From Porifericola rhodea (GTDB lineage Bacteria; Bacteroidota; Bacteroidia; Cytophagales; Cyclobacteriaceae): a DNA stretch of 64,000 nt. Location: NCBI RefSeq assembly GCF_030506305.1, contig NZ_CP119421.1, positions 1,480,354-1,544,353 of the forward strand. Reading direction: 5' to 3'. A program made the position numbers and the translations under genes. Shown here in pieces: positions 20,290 through 28,484 of this stretch; position 1 is the stretch's first letter; every line of letters starts with the position of its first letter. Below the pieces are notes generated by a model. The model did not search any database, was not told the DNA's origin, and saw only the letters and a program-made list of their open reading frames with translations.

Positions 20290-21918
20290 ATGTCTACAGG
20301 ATTTTATAAAGTTCCTACACCAAGCAACGAACCCGTATACGATTATGCGCCTGGTACGCCCCAGAGAGAGGCTTTGCAGGCTACCCTGAAAGCTATGAAA
20401 GAAGCACCCGTAGAGGTTCCTCTTTACATTGGAAGCGAACAGATAAAAACTGAAAATAAAAAAAGACTTGCTCCTCCTCACGATCATCAGTTCACACTGG
20501 GCCATTACCATGAGGGTGATGCGTCTCATGTACAGCAGGCAATAGATTCTGCACTGAATGTGAAAGAAAGCTGGGAAAATATGTCATGGGAGCATCGTGC
20601 CAGTATCTTCTTAAAAGCAGCGGAGCTTATCTCCGGCCCCTATCGCTACCAGATGAATGCGGCTACCATGCTGGGTCAGTCTAAAACTGCCCACCAGTCT
20701 GAGATTGATGCTGTATGCGAGCTGATAGACTTTCTGCGCTTTAATGTGCACTATATGTCTGAAATTTATGGCCAACAGCCTCCAATCTCTCCAAAAGGTA
20801 TCTGGAACCGCCTCGAGCAGCGTCCACTGGAAGGTTTTGTCTTCGCAATTACGCCTTTCAACTTTACAGCTATCGCTGGCAACCTGCCTGCTTCACCTGC
20901 CATGATGGGCAATGTAGTTGTATGGAAGCCTGCTGAAACCCAGATCTATGCAGCTAATCTGCTGATGAAAATTTTTCGCGAAGCAGGACTACCCGATGGG
21001 GTTATCAATCTTGTTAATGTGGATGGTCCGGTAGCCGGAGAAGTTGTATTTAATCATCCTGATTTTGCCGCGCTGCACTTTACCGGAAGTACTAAAGTAT
21101 TCAAACACTTATGGAAAACAATAGGAAACAATATAGATAAGTACCGCTCTTACCCCCGTATTGTGGGCGAGACCGGAGGTAAAGACTTTGTAGTAGCTCA
21201 CCCTTCTGCCGACACCAAAGCTGTAGCTACCGCCCTGGTGCGAGGAGCTTTTGAGTTTCAGGGCCAGAAATGTTCTGCGGCCTCTCGTGCCTACATACCC
21301 AACAATCTGTGGGAAGAGATCAGAGGTTACGTACTAGCCGACCACAAAAACCTGACGGTAGGTGATGTGCAGGACTTCAGCCATTTTATGGGAGCAGTAA
21401 TCAGTGAGACGGCTTTTGATAAGATAGCCGGTTATATAGACTACGCCAAAGAGAGTGATATGGCAGAAGTAATCGCCGGAGGGGAGTATGATAAGTCTAA
21501 AGGCTATTTTATACAGCCAACTATTATTGTAGCACATGACCCCAAATTTAAAACTATGGAAGAGGAAATCTTCGGACCTGTGCTTACCATTTATTTATAC
21601 CAGGCTGAGCGCTTTGAAGAAACACTGGAACTTGTAGACCAGACTTCTCCTTATGCGCTTACCGGGGCAATCTTCTCTCAGGATAGAGCTGCCATTGAAT
21701 TAGGCATGCGTAAACTTCGCCATGCTGCCGGAAACTTCTATATTAACGATAAGCCTACAGGAGCTGTAGTAGGCCAGCAGCCATTTGGAGGAGCTCGTGG
21801 CTCTGGCACCAATGATAAGGCTGGGGCTATGATCAACTTATTACGCTGGGTTTCTCCTCGTACTATTAAGGAGGCCTTTGTGCCGCCGGTAGATTACCGC
21901 TACCCTTATATGGGATAA
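20290..21918 (+). CDS. pruA: L-glutamate gamma-semialdehyde dehydrogenase (1-pyrroline-5-carboxylate dehydrogenase)
   Basis: The ATG at 20290 (MSTGFYKVPTPSNEPV) gives 542 residues, close to the family's usual 540 or so; an upstream ATG at 20248 would add 14 AT-rich codons. The protein is an aldehyde dehydrogenase of the P5CDH branch. Visible features are FAITPFNFTAIAGNLPASPA for cofactor binding, the catalytic-base Glu294 in VGETGGKDF and the nucleophile Cys328 in GQKCSAASRAY. It oxidises glutamate semialdehyde to glutamate with NAD+ in the second step of proline breakdown. The proline dehydrogenase gene is not adjacent. It is monocistronic and followed by a terminator. Confidence 0.95.
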   Translation: MSTGFYKVPTPSNEPVYDYAPGTPQREALQATLKAMKEAPVEVPLYIGSEQIKTENKKRLAPPHDHQFTLGHYHEGDASHVQQAIDSALNVKESWENMSWEHRASIFLKAAELISGPYRYQMNAATMLGQSKTAHQSEIDAVCELIDFLRFNVHYMSEIYGQQPPISPKGIWNRLEQRPLEGFVFAITPFNFTAIAGNLPASPAMMGNVVVWKPAETQIYAANLLMKIFREAGLPDGVINLVNVDGPVAGEVVFNHPDFAALHFTGSTKVFKHLWKTIGNNIDKYRSYPRIVGETGGKDFVVAHPSADTKAVATALVRGAFEFQGQKCSAASRAYIPNNLWEEIRGYVLADHKNLTVGDVQDFSHFMGAVISETAFDKIAGYIDYAKESDMAEVIAGGEYDKSKGYFIQPTIIVAHDPKFKTMEEEIFGPVLTIYLYQAERFEETLELVDQTSPYALTGAIFSQDRAAIELGMRKLRHAAGNFYINDKPTGAVVGQQPFGGARGSGTNDKAGAMINLLRWVSPRTIKEAFVPPVDYRYPYMG

Positions 21919-21937
21919 GCATTAACTCATCCTTACC

Positions 21938-21965
21938 AGCCACTCTTTTTAGGGTGGCTTTTTTT
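21938..21965 (+). terminator. Terminator after pruA
   Basis: AGCCAC (21938-21943) pairs with GTGGCT (21954-21959), followed by Ts to 21965. It is 20 bases after the stop codon. The rest of the interval up to 22339 shows nothing recognisable. Confidence 0.7.
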
Positions 21966-22339
21966 ATGCCTGTTCACCCTATTCGTACTCATACGATTCC
22001 AGTCTCACTCAATTTTTTTCATCCAACTCTGTGGTTCAGGTAATACCAGGTAGCCAAAAGCTATTTTTTTGATGATAATATTATAAGCCCTCCCTCTCTT
22101 TTTGCTAATACGCTCAGGTAAAGCTGACTACCTTTTGCTAAAGTTTAGCGCATTTCTAGTCAATTTTCTTAAACACCTATACAAATTATAGTATAACACT
22201 GTGAATAAATCACGCGCAAGTTTAGTCCTATCTTTTAAAATGAGCTTGTCCTAAGGTTTATCATATTTGCAACATGCTCATACCAGCAAGCTACATTGAG
22301 TAAAATTACACTCTTAAACCATTTATTAATATCAAACTT

Positions 22340-22864
22340 ATGAAATCATTAAACGTACTTTTGTCCCTTGCTCTTTGCCTGGCCTTTTTAGTATCGTGCT
22401 CAGAAGAAGAGGACAAAATTGACCCTAATGCCAGTCTGATAGGTAGCTGGAACCTAATTGATATGCAAGGAGAGGGCTCCTCTTCTGTAGAATACAATGG
22501 ACAGGAAACCACTTCTGAATTTACAGTTACAGGAAAGGATTTAGCTCTATCTACAGAGTTTACAGAAGAGCCAAACAATTATACTTCTAGCGGCTCTTAT
22601 ACTGCAATGATGAAAGTCTCTGCCAATGGTCAGACGCAGGAGACCGAAATACCCATGATGCCTTTTATTCTGGGCGGGACCTGGGAACAGGATGGCGACA
22701 AGCTGATTATCACTACTGCCGGGCAGGAGACGCAAGAGGCTACTATTGTAGAACTAAGCGAAAAAGTACTAAAGTTAAAGTATGACTATGAGTACGATAT
22801 GTCTGCCGGAGGTATGTCTACGGTGTATAGCATTAAAGGAACTTATGAATTTGAAAGAAAATAG
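22340..22864 (+). CDS. Small lipocalin-like lipoprotein
   Basis: This 174-residue protein has a lipoprotein signal peptide (LCLAFLVSC, lipid-attachment Cys20) followed by an acidic SEEED stretch. The mature part begins LIGSWNLIDMQG and contains GGTWEQDGDKLIITT and a final IKGTYEFERK, the pattern of lipocalin-like beta-barrel lipoproteins of Bacteroidota. It presumably binds or shields a small hydrophobic molecule at the envelope, but no ligand can be named. It stands alone between two terminators, with a 420-base upstream interval that could hold its promoter. Confidence 0.72.
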   Translation: MKSLNVLLSLALCLAFLVSCSEEEDKIDPNASLIGSWNLIDMQGEGSSSVEYNGQETTSEFTVTGKDLALSTEFTEEPNNYTSSGSYTAMMKVSANGQTQETEIPMMPFILGGTWEQDGDKLIITTAGQETQEATIVELSEKVLKLKYDYEYDMSAGGMSTVYSIKGTYEFERK

Positions 22865-22888
22865 TCTTTGTTTTCACTCATTTGTTTT

Positions 22889-22918
22889 ACCGCTTTGCTT
22901 CGGCAGAGCGGTTTTTTT
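22889..22918 (+). terminator. Terminator with UUCG tetraloop after the lipoprotein gene
   Basis: A 10-bp stem with one G-U pair (ACCGCTTTGC at 22889-22898, GCAGAGCGGT at 22903-22912) closes a c(TTCG)g loop and runs into Ts to 22918. Confidence 0.85.
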
Positions 22919-23008
22919 ATGCCTTAGTATCTTATCAATAAGTCAGTTTTATATATGTATTGGCACAGTAAAATAGTAAATAAGTAGGTAAAGCTTAGAG
23001 TAGTAGCC

Positions 23009-24871
23009 CTAACGGCAGAATAACACACGGTCCCAGATATGATGATGCGTCTGCTCACCATTGGTAAGCCGCAACCCCACACTTAACCTAATCTCGTAAG
23101 CGCAATTTTTTAGATCACCAAAATTACCAATGTACTTGGCCGTACCATGCGCCTCCTCTCCAGGACTAGGAAATACAATAGGTTCAAAATTATTTGTTGC
23201 TCCCGGCCCGCTAAATGTGAGGCTTACATCTCCCAGATTGGGATTTGCTGCTGTATAAGCTACACTGATAGCATCGGTGATTTTGCTACAGCCGCCTTCG
23301 CTTTCCAGTTCTTTTAGGTCAAGACTGGCAACGCCCAGTTCCGTACTTACTGCCCCAGGCGCCCAGGAACCTCCTTGTGGCACATTTTGATAAAGGGTGT
23401 TAAACACAGCAATAGGCCTTGAAGTACCTGCCAGCACCTCGCTGGAAATATTGCCGGCCTGCCTTTTCTTCATCCGCAGGCTGAAGTAGCGATTCTTTTG
23501 TAAAGGAGCTACCACCGTGGTAGTACTGTTTCCTGGTACTAAAGAGGCCATATTTACTGCTCCTACCGCCAACTTATTAGAAATAAGATTGAGTAGGCGT
23601 CCGGTAAGTGACTGGGCTGCCTGTGGAACAATAATCCAGTTACCATTAAAGTTAACATCTATCTGCCCTGCCTTGGCATTAATGGCATAGATATCAGGAT
23701 CGTAGTAAAAGAAGGGGTAGTTGGGGATGCTCACAAACTTAGGTGTAAGCCCTATTATAGTGCCATCCCCTATATCAGTTTTGAGCACATCGGTCCAGGC
23801 TGATTCATTGCTAGGAATAGGATCGCCAGGGTTTGCCAATTCGGTATATTGAAACATATACTCCATAGGCTGGCCATTCAGCGTCTTTTCCAGCGTACCC
23901 AGAAGTGCCAGAGTACCATAGAAAGCCAGCTCATTCCATCCGGTTTCCATCTTGTTGGCCGTACGCCCATCCGCTGGATTAATGTTAAGGATAGCGTGGT
24001 ACCTTCTGCTTTCTCCTATATGAAAAAAAGAAGAGATAGGCTCTCCTTTGCTCCCCTCTATACATAGTCGTACACAAAGACAGTTGTCTACATTTTCACG
24101 CCCAGGTTTACGTGCTTCAGAGGAGTCTTCTTCATAAAAGACAGAGCCACCCAGGGCAAATTTAAAGTAGATATCGGGACCATTGCCTAGCGGAAAAACA
24201 GGCGTTTCTACATTTATAAAAGGAGATAAAAAGGTTTTCTTAAAGTCTTTGGACCGGTAGTAAATACAAAAACGCCCCTGAGCATCGGTAATGGCACTAG
24301 CCAGGGTATCGTCGCTGATTACGTCATCATCCATCGCAATCACTTCTATGCCAGCCTGTGGCTGTTGCGATTTGCAGTCTCGCAAAGTACCACAGATAAC
24401 CCAGATATCCAGACGCTTGAGGATAGTGCACCACCACTTGCGTGATGCACGGTGATTCCATTGGGCAAATAATCCATCATTGGTTTCGCGCCAGCGTGGC
24501 TGTAATACGTCCAGCGTTACTTGGAAAGGAGTAAAGTTTTTAGGTTTCTCCCTATCTTCCTGCCCATAGTCTGGAACATCGGGGTAGTAAAGGTCAAACT
24601 CCAGCGCTTCACCTTTATACTTCTGCTTGTCTCCATCAATTTCAAAAGTGTAGTTACCCACGGCATCGGTAGTAGTTTCTGCCAACAACCTTTTTTGTTT
24701 GGCTTTCACCTGCTTCTCTTCCAGCATCTGAAAAGCTTCTTTAGCCGGAGCACTAATGAGTGAGGAGCCCTCTTTCTCCTGAACATACAGTCTAACAGTG
24801 GTGTGTGAGATGGGGTGTTGGCGGTCGTCGCAAATAATCGCGTGCAATCGCCCTCTTAAATAGAACTTCAT
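23009..24871 (-). CDS. Unrecognised cytoplasmic protein with two transthyretin/CarboxypepD-like modules
   Basis: The ATG at 24871 (MKFYLRGRLHAIICDD) gives 620 residues; an upstream ATG adds 17 residues without support. No signal peptide or membrane segment is seen. Residues 1-110 and about 160-250 look like two beta-sandwich modules: each has a buried strand, a variable loop, then DAxGxYxF or DAQGRFCIYYRS and a YxPDxPD-type turn. These resemble transthyretin-like or carboxypeptidase-regulatory domains. The following 370 residues match nothing I recognise; they include a Cys-containing DNCLCVRLCIEGSKGEP, a Gly/Thr-rich stretch, and a C-terminal segment with THHHIW. It has no operon partner and is followed by the REP/RAYT locus upstream of its start. 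I cannot assign a function. Confidence 0.5.
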   Translation of the reverse strand: MKFYLRGRLHAIICDDRQHPISHTTVRLYVQEKEGSSLISAPAKEAFQMLEEKQVKAKQKRLLAETTTDAVGNYTFEIDGDKQKYKGEALEFDLYYPDVPDYGQEDREKPKNFTPFQVTLDVLQPRWRETNDGLFAQWNHRASRKWWCTILKRLDIWVICGTLRDCKSQQPQAGIEVIAMDDDVISDDTLASAITDAQGRFCIYYRSKDFKKTFLSPFINVETPVFPLGNGPDIYFKFALGGSVFYEEDSSEARKPGRENVDNCLCVRLCIEGSKGEPISSFFHIGESRRYHAILNINPADGRTANKMETGWNELAFYGTLALLGTLEKTLNGQPMEYMFQYTELANPGDPIPSNESAWTDVLKTDIGDGTIIGLTPKFVSIPNYPFFYYDPDIYAINAKAGQIDVNFNGNWIIVPQAAQSLTGRLLNLISNKLAVGAVNMASLVPGNSTTTVVAPLQKNRYFSLRMKKRQAGNISSEVLAGTSRPIAVFNTLYQNVPQGGSWAPGAVSTELGVASLDLKELESEGGCSKITDAISVAYTAANPNLGDVSLTFSGPGATNNFEPIVFPSPGEEAHGTAKYIGNFGDLKNCAYEIRLSVGLRLTNGEQTHHHIWDRVLFCR

Positions 24872-25028
24872 ATAATTAGGGGTTTGATTGTGCTTTACTC
24901 TTAGTGTAAGGCCAATCACCATACGTAACCTTATAACCCCTGCCTTAAGAAATAGACAAAATGACAGTTGAAACTGGTTTCGCTTCCTTCAAATGTTTGC
25001 AGATCCCTCCTCTTACTATACCCCCTCG

Positions 25029-25134
25029 CTTCAGTCGTAGACTGAAGTGGGCAGCTCAAAGCAAACCTGCGACTTGCAGCTTAATAAAGAAAAAGCTACG
25101 CCCTGATTTTTTAAATTTCAGTTGCAGACTGAAG
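25029..25134. repeat. REP unit A, 106 bp, left of the transposase
   Basis: The unit starts with the hairpin CTTCAGTC-gta-GACTGAAG (25029-25047). It has a degenerate central element ending GACTTGC, and ends with a second, inverted hairpin TTCAGT-tgcag-ACTGAA (core 25117-25133). Its length and the positions of the hairpins match REP unit B at 25878-25983. Confidence 0.8.
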
Positions 25135-25180
25135 CTAGATACGATCTTTGGAAAGGCAGTTCAGGACAACATTATCAACG

Positions 25181-25731
25181 ATGCCTTCCAGATATATCAT
25201 CAGTGATCACCAGGCTTTATATTTTGTAACTTTCACCACGGTAGAATGGATAGATGCCCTACCTAGACTTGCTTATAAAAATGTTGTTGTAGAAAGTTTA
25301 AGATACTGCACTCAGGAAAAGGGTTTAATAATATGTGCTTATGTTGTTATGAGTAATCATATACATCTGATCATTTCTGCTCAGGAAGGGTTTAACCTAT
25401 CTGACATATTGCGGGATTTGAAAAAGTTTACCAGTAAAAGACTAATTGAAGCTATTATCCAAAATCCGCAGGAAAGCCGTAACCGCTGGATGCTTTGGAT
25501 CTTCCGATCTGCGGGTCAGCGTAATTCCAACAATAAATATTATCAATTCTGGCAACAGGATAATCACCCTGTTGAGCTATCAAACAATCAGATGATGGAT
25601 CAAAGGTTAGATTATATTCATCAGAACACTGTAGCAGCAGGGCTGGTATATGAAGTCAACATTATGTCTATAGTAGTGCTATTGATTATGCAGGCGGTAA
25701 AGGATTATTAGACATAACCTTGATTAATTAA
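25181..25731 (+). pseudogene. REP-associated tyrosine transposase (RAYT, IS200/Y1-like), frameshifted at the C-terminus
   Basis: The start MPSRYIISDHQALYFVTFTT (ATG 25181), the metal-binding HxH in VMSNHIHLII, and the FWQQDNHP and LDYIHQNTVAAGL blocks (catalytic Tyr) identify a Y1 HUH single-strand transposase of the RAYT family. The family normally continues with E..HYVYSSAxDYAGGKGLL. In the first frame this is lost after LVYE and the ORF stops at 25711 after an unrelated tail. From 25660 another frame reads HYVYSSAIDYAGGKGLLDIT and runs to TAA at 25731. So about one base is missing near 25655-25660. It may be a pseudogene, or a sequencing error. It is flanked by REP hairpins. Confidence 0.85.
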
Positions 25732-25732
25732 A

Positions 25733-25786
25733 GAAGTTGAAAACTTCAAGCCTAGCTATTTTGTAGTCTTCAGTTGCAAACTGAAG
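25733..25786. repeat. Single REP hairpin directly after the transposase
   Basis: A small inverted repeat (GAAGTT-gaa-AACTTC, 25733-25747) is followed by the hairpin CTTCAGT-tgcaa-ACTGAAG (25768-25786). The 23 bases at 25754-25776 recur exactly at 25951-25973. Confidence 0.7.
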
Positions 25787-25877
25787 CCAGAGAGAGATTC
25801 AATTGGCTCTTTTAAAACTTGCTCCATCCCAATGTTAAGTTTAACTTTTTTTCTATGTTCAGTTTTTCAACCCCTCC

Positions 25878-25983
25878 CTTCAGTCTGTGACTGAAGGGTA
25901 TAGATCAAGGCAAGTCTATGACTTGCAAAACAAGAAAGTCAAAATCATCAAGCTATTTTGTAGTCTTCAGTTGTTAACTAAAG
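25878..25983. repeat. REP unit B, 106 bp, right of the transposase
   Basis: The unit begins with CTTCAGTC-tgt-GACTGAAG (25878-25896; the stem extends to 10 bp with flanking CC/GG). It has a perfect central hairpin GCAAGTC-tat-GACTTGC (25910-25926) and ends with the inverted hairpin CTTCAGT-tgtta-ACTAAAG (25965-25983, one mismatch). It is the same length as unit A with hairpins in register. Confidence 0.8.
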
Positions 25984-25999
25984 TTTATAACTCATTGTA

Positions 26000-27157
26000 T
26001 CAGACTTGTAGGCGGTAAGCACTTTCCTGCGCCTGAATCGCTAATTCAGCAGCCAGAAAGCAATGGTCTTGCGTCATAGCTGTTTCTGTACGATTAACAA
26101 CATCACTGACCAGCTGCTCCCCGTATGGCATATGCAGGCCAGTACAGTCATAATACTTAGTTTCTTTCTGATCTACCAGAAATAAATGGTTTCCACCTTT
26201 ACGTCCGGCAATGTCAATATACTTACGGCACTCTATATAGCCTTCTGTTCCAAGGATAGTCAGCCGCCCATCTCCCCAGGTATCCAGCCCATCGGGTGTA
26301 AACCAATCTATCCGGATGTAGCCAGTAGCTTTGGGGCTGCGCACTTGCATATCGCCAAAATCTGCGAACTCAGGATATTTCGCATTGTCAAAATTGCCAA
26401 TTTGAGAAGTTACAACTTCTGCTTCTCTGGAGTTAGTATAGAATAAAAACTGATCACACTGATGTGAGCCAATGTCGCATAAGATTCCTCCGGCCTTGTC
26501 TGGATCAAAAAACCACTCAGGTCGTGTGTGTGGACGCATACGATGTGGTCCCAAACCTATTGTCTGCACCACCTTACCTATAGCTCCTGACTGTACCAGC
26601 TTAGCTGCCTGAACAGAAGCAGGATTGGCCAGACGCTCACTATACATTATGGAGTAAATACGCTGGGTTTCCTTTTGTACTGTCTTCACCTCTTTAAACT
26701 GCTCCATATTCACTATGCCGGGCTTATCTACCATATAGTCTTTTCCATGCTGCATAACTCGTATCCCCAAAGGAGCACGCTCTACAGGAATAGCCGCACT
26801 GGCTACCAGCTGTATGCTTTCATCTTCCAGTATTTCTTCTATAGATTGAGCAATTTTTACTTTGGGGTAGCGCTTCACAAAGTTTTGCAGCAAATCAGCC
26901 TCTTTTGCATAAACGGCTACGAGTTCGCCACCGCCACCTAAGAGGGCCTCTACCTGCCCATAAATATGGCCGTGGTTTAGTCCAATTACAGAAAAACGGA
27001 TAGACTCTTTAGGAGATTCAGGTGTATTGGCAGCGAGCTTTACTTCCTGAATATGTCTTCCAGCTGGTGCGTGTGAGTTGCCAAAGATGTTATCTGGTAA
27101 GACTAAGGCAGTTGCTGCCAGCGAGCTTTTAAGAAAGTGACGTCGTTTAGAATGCAT
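26000..27157 (-). CDS. Gfo/Idh/MocA-family oxidoreductase with Tat signal
   Basis: I choose the ATG at 27157 (MHSKRRHFLKSSLAATALVLP), which places the twin-arginine motif at the N-terminus; 385 residues. The Rossmann fold begins FSVIGLNHGHIYGQ. DKPGIVNMEQF is the family's (E/D)KP motif, and DIGSHQCDQFLFY contributes the substrate-binding Asp/His. Members oxidise or reduce sugar-like substrates with NAD(P), and Tat-exported members of Bacteroidota act in the periplasm with tightly bound cofactor. It is last in a minus-strand cluster of exported proteins but is 227 bases from its neighbour and has its own palindrome upstream, so it may be transcribed separately. Confidence 0.85.
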   Translation of the reverse strand: MHSKRRHFLKSSLAATALVLPDNIFGNSHAPAGRHIQEVKLAANTPESPKESIRFSVIGLNHGHIYGQVEALLGGGGELVAVYAKEADLLQNFVKRYPKVKIAQSIEEILEDESIQLVASAAIPVERAPLGIRVMQHGKDYMVDKPGIVNMEQFKEVKTVQKETQRIYSIMYSERLANPASVQAAKLVQSGAIGKVVQTIGLGPHRMRPHTRPEWFFDPDKAGGILCDIGSHQCDQFLFYTNSREAEVVTSQIGNFDNAKYPEFADFGDMQVRSPKATGYIRIDWFTPDGLDTWGDGRLTILGTEGYIECRKYIDIAGRKGGNHLFLVDQKETKYYDCTGLHMPYGEQLVSDVVNRTETAMTQDHCFLAAELAIQAQESAYRLQV

Positions 27158-27206
27158 TGACTTGAATTTTAGGTTGTTATACAAGTATACATCGCTAGCC
27201 TCACGG

Positions 27207-27226
27207 ATTCAAATAATTATTTGAAT
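27207..27226. promoter_or_regulatory. 20-bp perfect palindrome upstream of the Gfo/Idh/MocA gene
   Basis: The sequence reads ATTCAAATAA followed by its exact reverse complement, centred 59-60 bases before the chosen ATG at 27157. An AT-rich perfect palindrome at this distance is placed like a repressor operator. No cognate regulator gene is in the window. The rest of the 27158-27384 gap holds a purine/pyrimidine-rich stretch with no feature I can name. Confidence 0.4.
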
Positions 27227-27384
27227 TATACTACCCAAACTTCTTTCCCTACGAAGGGGTTTAAAGAGAGAGGCATTTTACTGTGTAAATGAGCACAGAT
27301 AGCTTGAGCTAATCTCCCCTTCCCCTTTCGCAAAAAGAGGAAAGAGAGAAAGCAGGGGTAGCTACCTCTGCGAAACAGTGCAAC

Positions 27385-28461
27385 TTATACTCTTTCCAGC
27401 TTAATTGGATAGGTTTGGTTAGCATTCCACTGGCAGACGTAGATATTTTTATCTTCGTCTATGCATACATCGTGGCAGTGGTTAAAGAGTGGCGTCTCTT
27501 GTACCATAAGTTGTAGCTCACCATTCCGATACTCCGGCTTGGTACCCGCTGGGTTGGAGACTACCTTGTTGTTTTTATCTAAAATAGTAACAAAGCCTGA
27601 ATCGGGAGTCTGGTTGAGATACTTTAACCTTGACCAGCATACACCAGAGTAAATATTATCTTCGTCTATTACAGGACGGCAAACAAACGCACCCGGCAAA
27701 AAGATAGTAGACATATACTTGCCATCCAGAGAATAACGTTTAAAGGCATTATGTGCACGTGAAGTACACAATAAGGTAGGCTCTGCACCATTACGCTGGT
27801 CTATACATACGCCATGTACCGTTCTAAATTGCCCCTCTTCATCTCCGTTACCACCAAAGTGGCGAATGTATTTTCCTTCAGCATCATACTGTATCACGTA
27901 CTGAGAACCATATCCATCAGCTACGTAGATATCTCCATTAGGAGCTACGGTAGTTTCTGTAGGTTTAAAGGGCATATCTTTTTCGTAAACACCAAGTTCA
28001 TGAGGTGTCTGCAAAGTCATAAGTACTTTTCCTTTAAGATCAGTCTTTACTACTTTGCCAATGTTAGGGTCGCAGATAAGCAGGCGATCTTCTCCTCCTT
28101 CATCAAAGATGCTTAAGCCATGCCCACCGGGGTAGTCGGAGCCCCAGCTTTCCAGCAGCTTACCCGATTTATCGTAGATAATGATATTATTCTTGGTCTC
28201 ATCCGTTACCATAATAAGGCGACCCTGAGAGTCCATTACCATCTCATGGCAGTTGTTTACGGGTGTTTGAGAAGGGTTGAGGTTACCCCACTCCTGGTGT
28301 ACCCGATACTTAAACCCATTATGACCTAATACATCTTTGCCCAGCTTTGGCTTGCTTTTTTGTATATAAAAATTAAGATCAGGACGTAAAAATATGCCTC
28401 CAGCCAGGGCAGCGCCACCTTTTAAAAAGCTACGGCGAGGGTTAGGTATAGTAGTCTTCAT
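27385..28461 (-). CDS. Exported NHL-type six-bladed beta-propeller protein
   Basis: The 358-residue protein has a Tat-like N-terminus (PNPRRSFLKGGAALAGGIFL). Repeated blocks of the type GDIYVADGYGSQYVIQYDAEGKYIRHFGG mark NHL propeller blades; about six can be counted. Two histidines in NNCHEMV and FNHCHDV recur at the start and end of the propeller and may be functional. NHL propellers bind proteins or small ligands and some act as lyases. It lies 23 bases after a DUF1501 gene in the same direction, so it probably belongs to that secreted system, but its function is not known. Confidence 0.75.
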   Translation of the reverse strand: MKTTIPNPRRSFLKGGAALAGGIFLRPDLNFYIQKSKPKLGKDVLGHNGFKYRVHQEWGNLNPSQTPVNNCHEMVMDSQGRLIMVTDETKNNIIIYDKSGKLLESWGSDYPGGHGLSIFDEGGEDRLLICDPNIGKVVKTDLKGKVLMTLQTPHELGVYEKDMPFKPTETTVAPNGDIYVADGYGSQYVIQYDAEGKYIRHFGGNGDEEGQFRTVHGVCIDQRNGAEPTLLCTSRAHNAFKRYSLDGKYMSTIFLPGAFVCRPVIDEDNIYSGVCWSRLKYLNQTPDSGFVTILDKNNKVVSNPAGTKPEYRNGELQLMVQETPLFNHCHDVCIDEDKNIYVCQWNANQTYPIKLERV

Positions 28462-28484
28462 TTGATTATTCAGTAAAATTAATT

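Noticed and set aside
22201-22339. -7-like CATATTTG before the small lipoprotein
   Set aside because: First two bases do not match TAnnTTTG and there is no -33 element at a suitable distance.
27240-27384. Purine/pyrimidine-rich stretch between Gfo/Idh/MocA and NHL genes as a repeat or MITE
   Set aside because: No clean terminal inverted repeats or second copy in the window.
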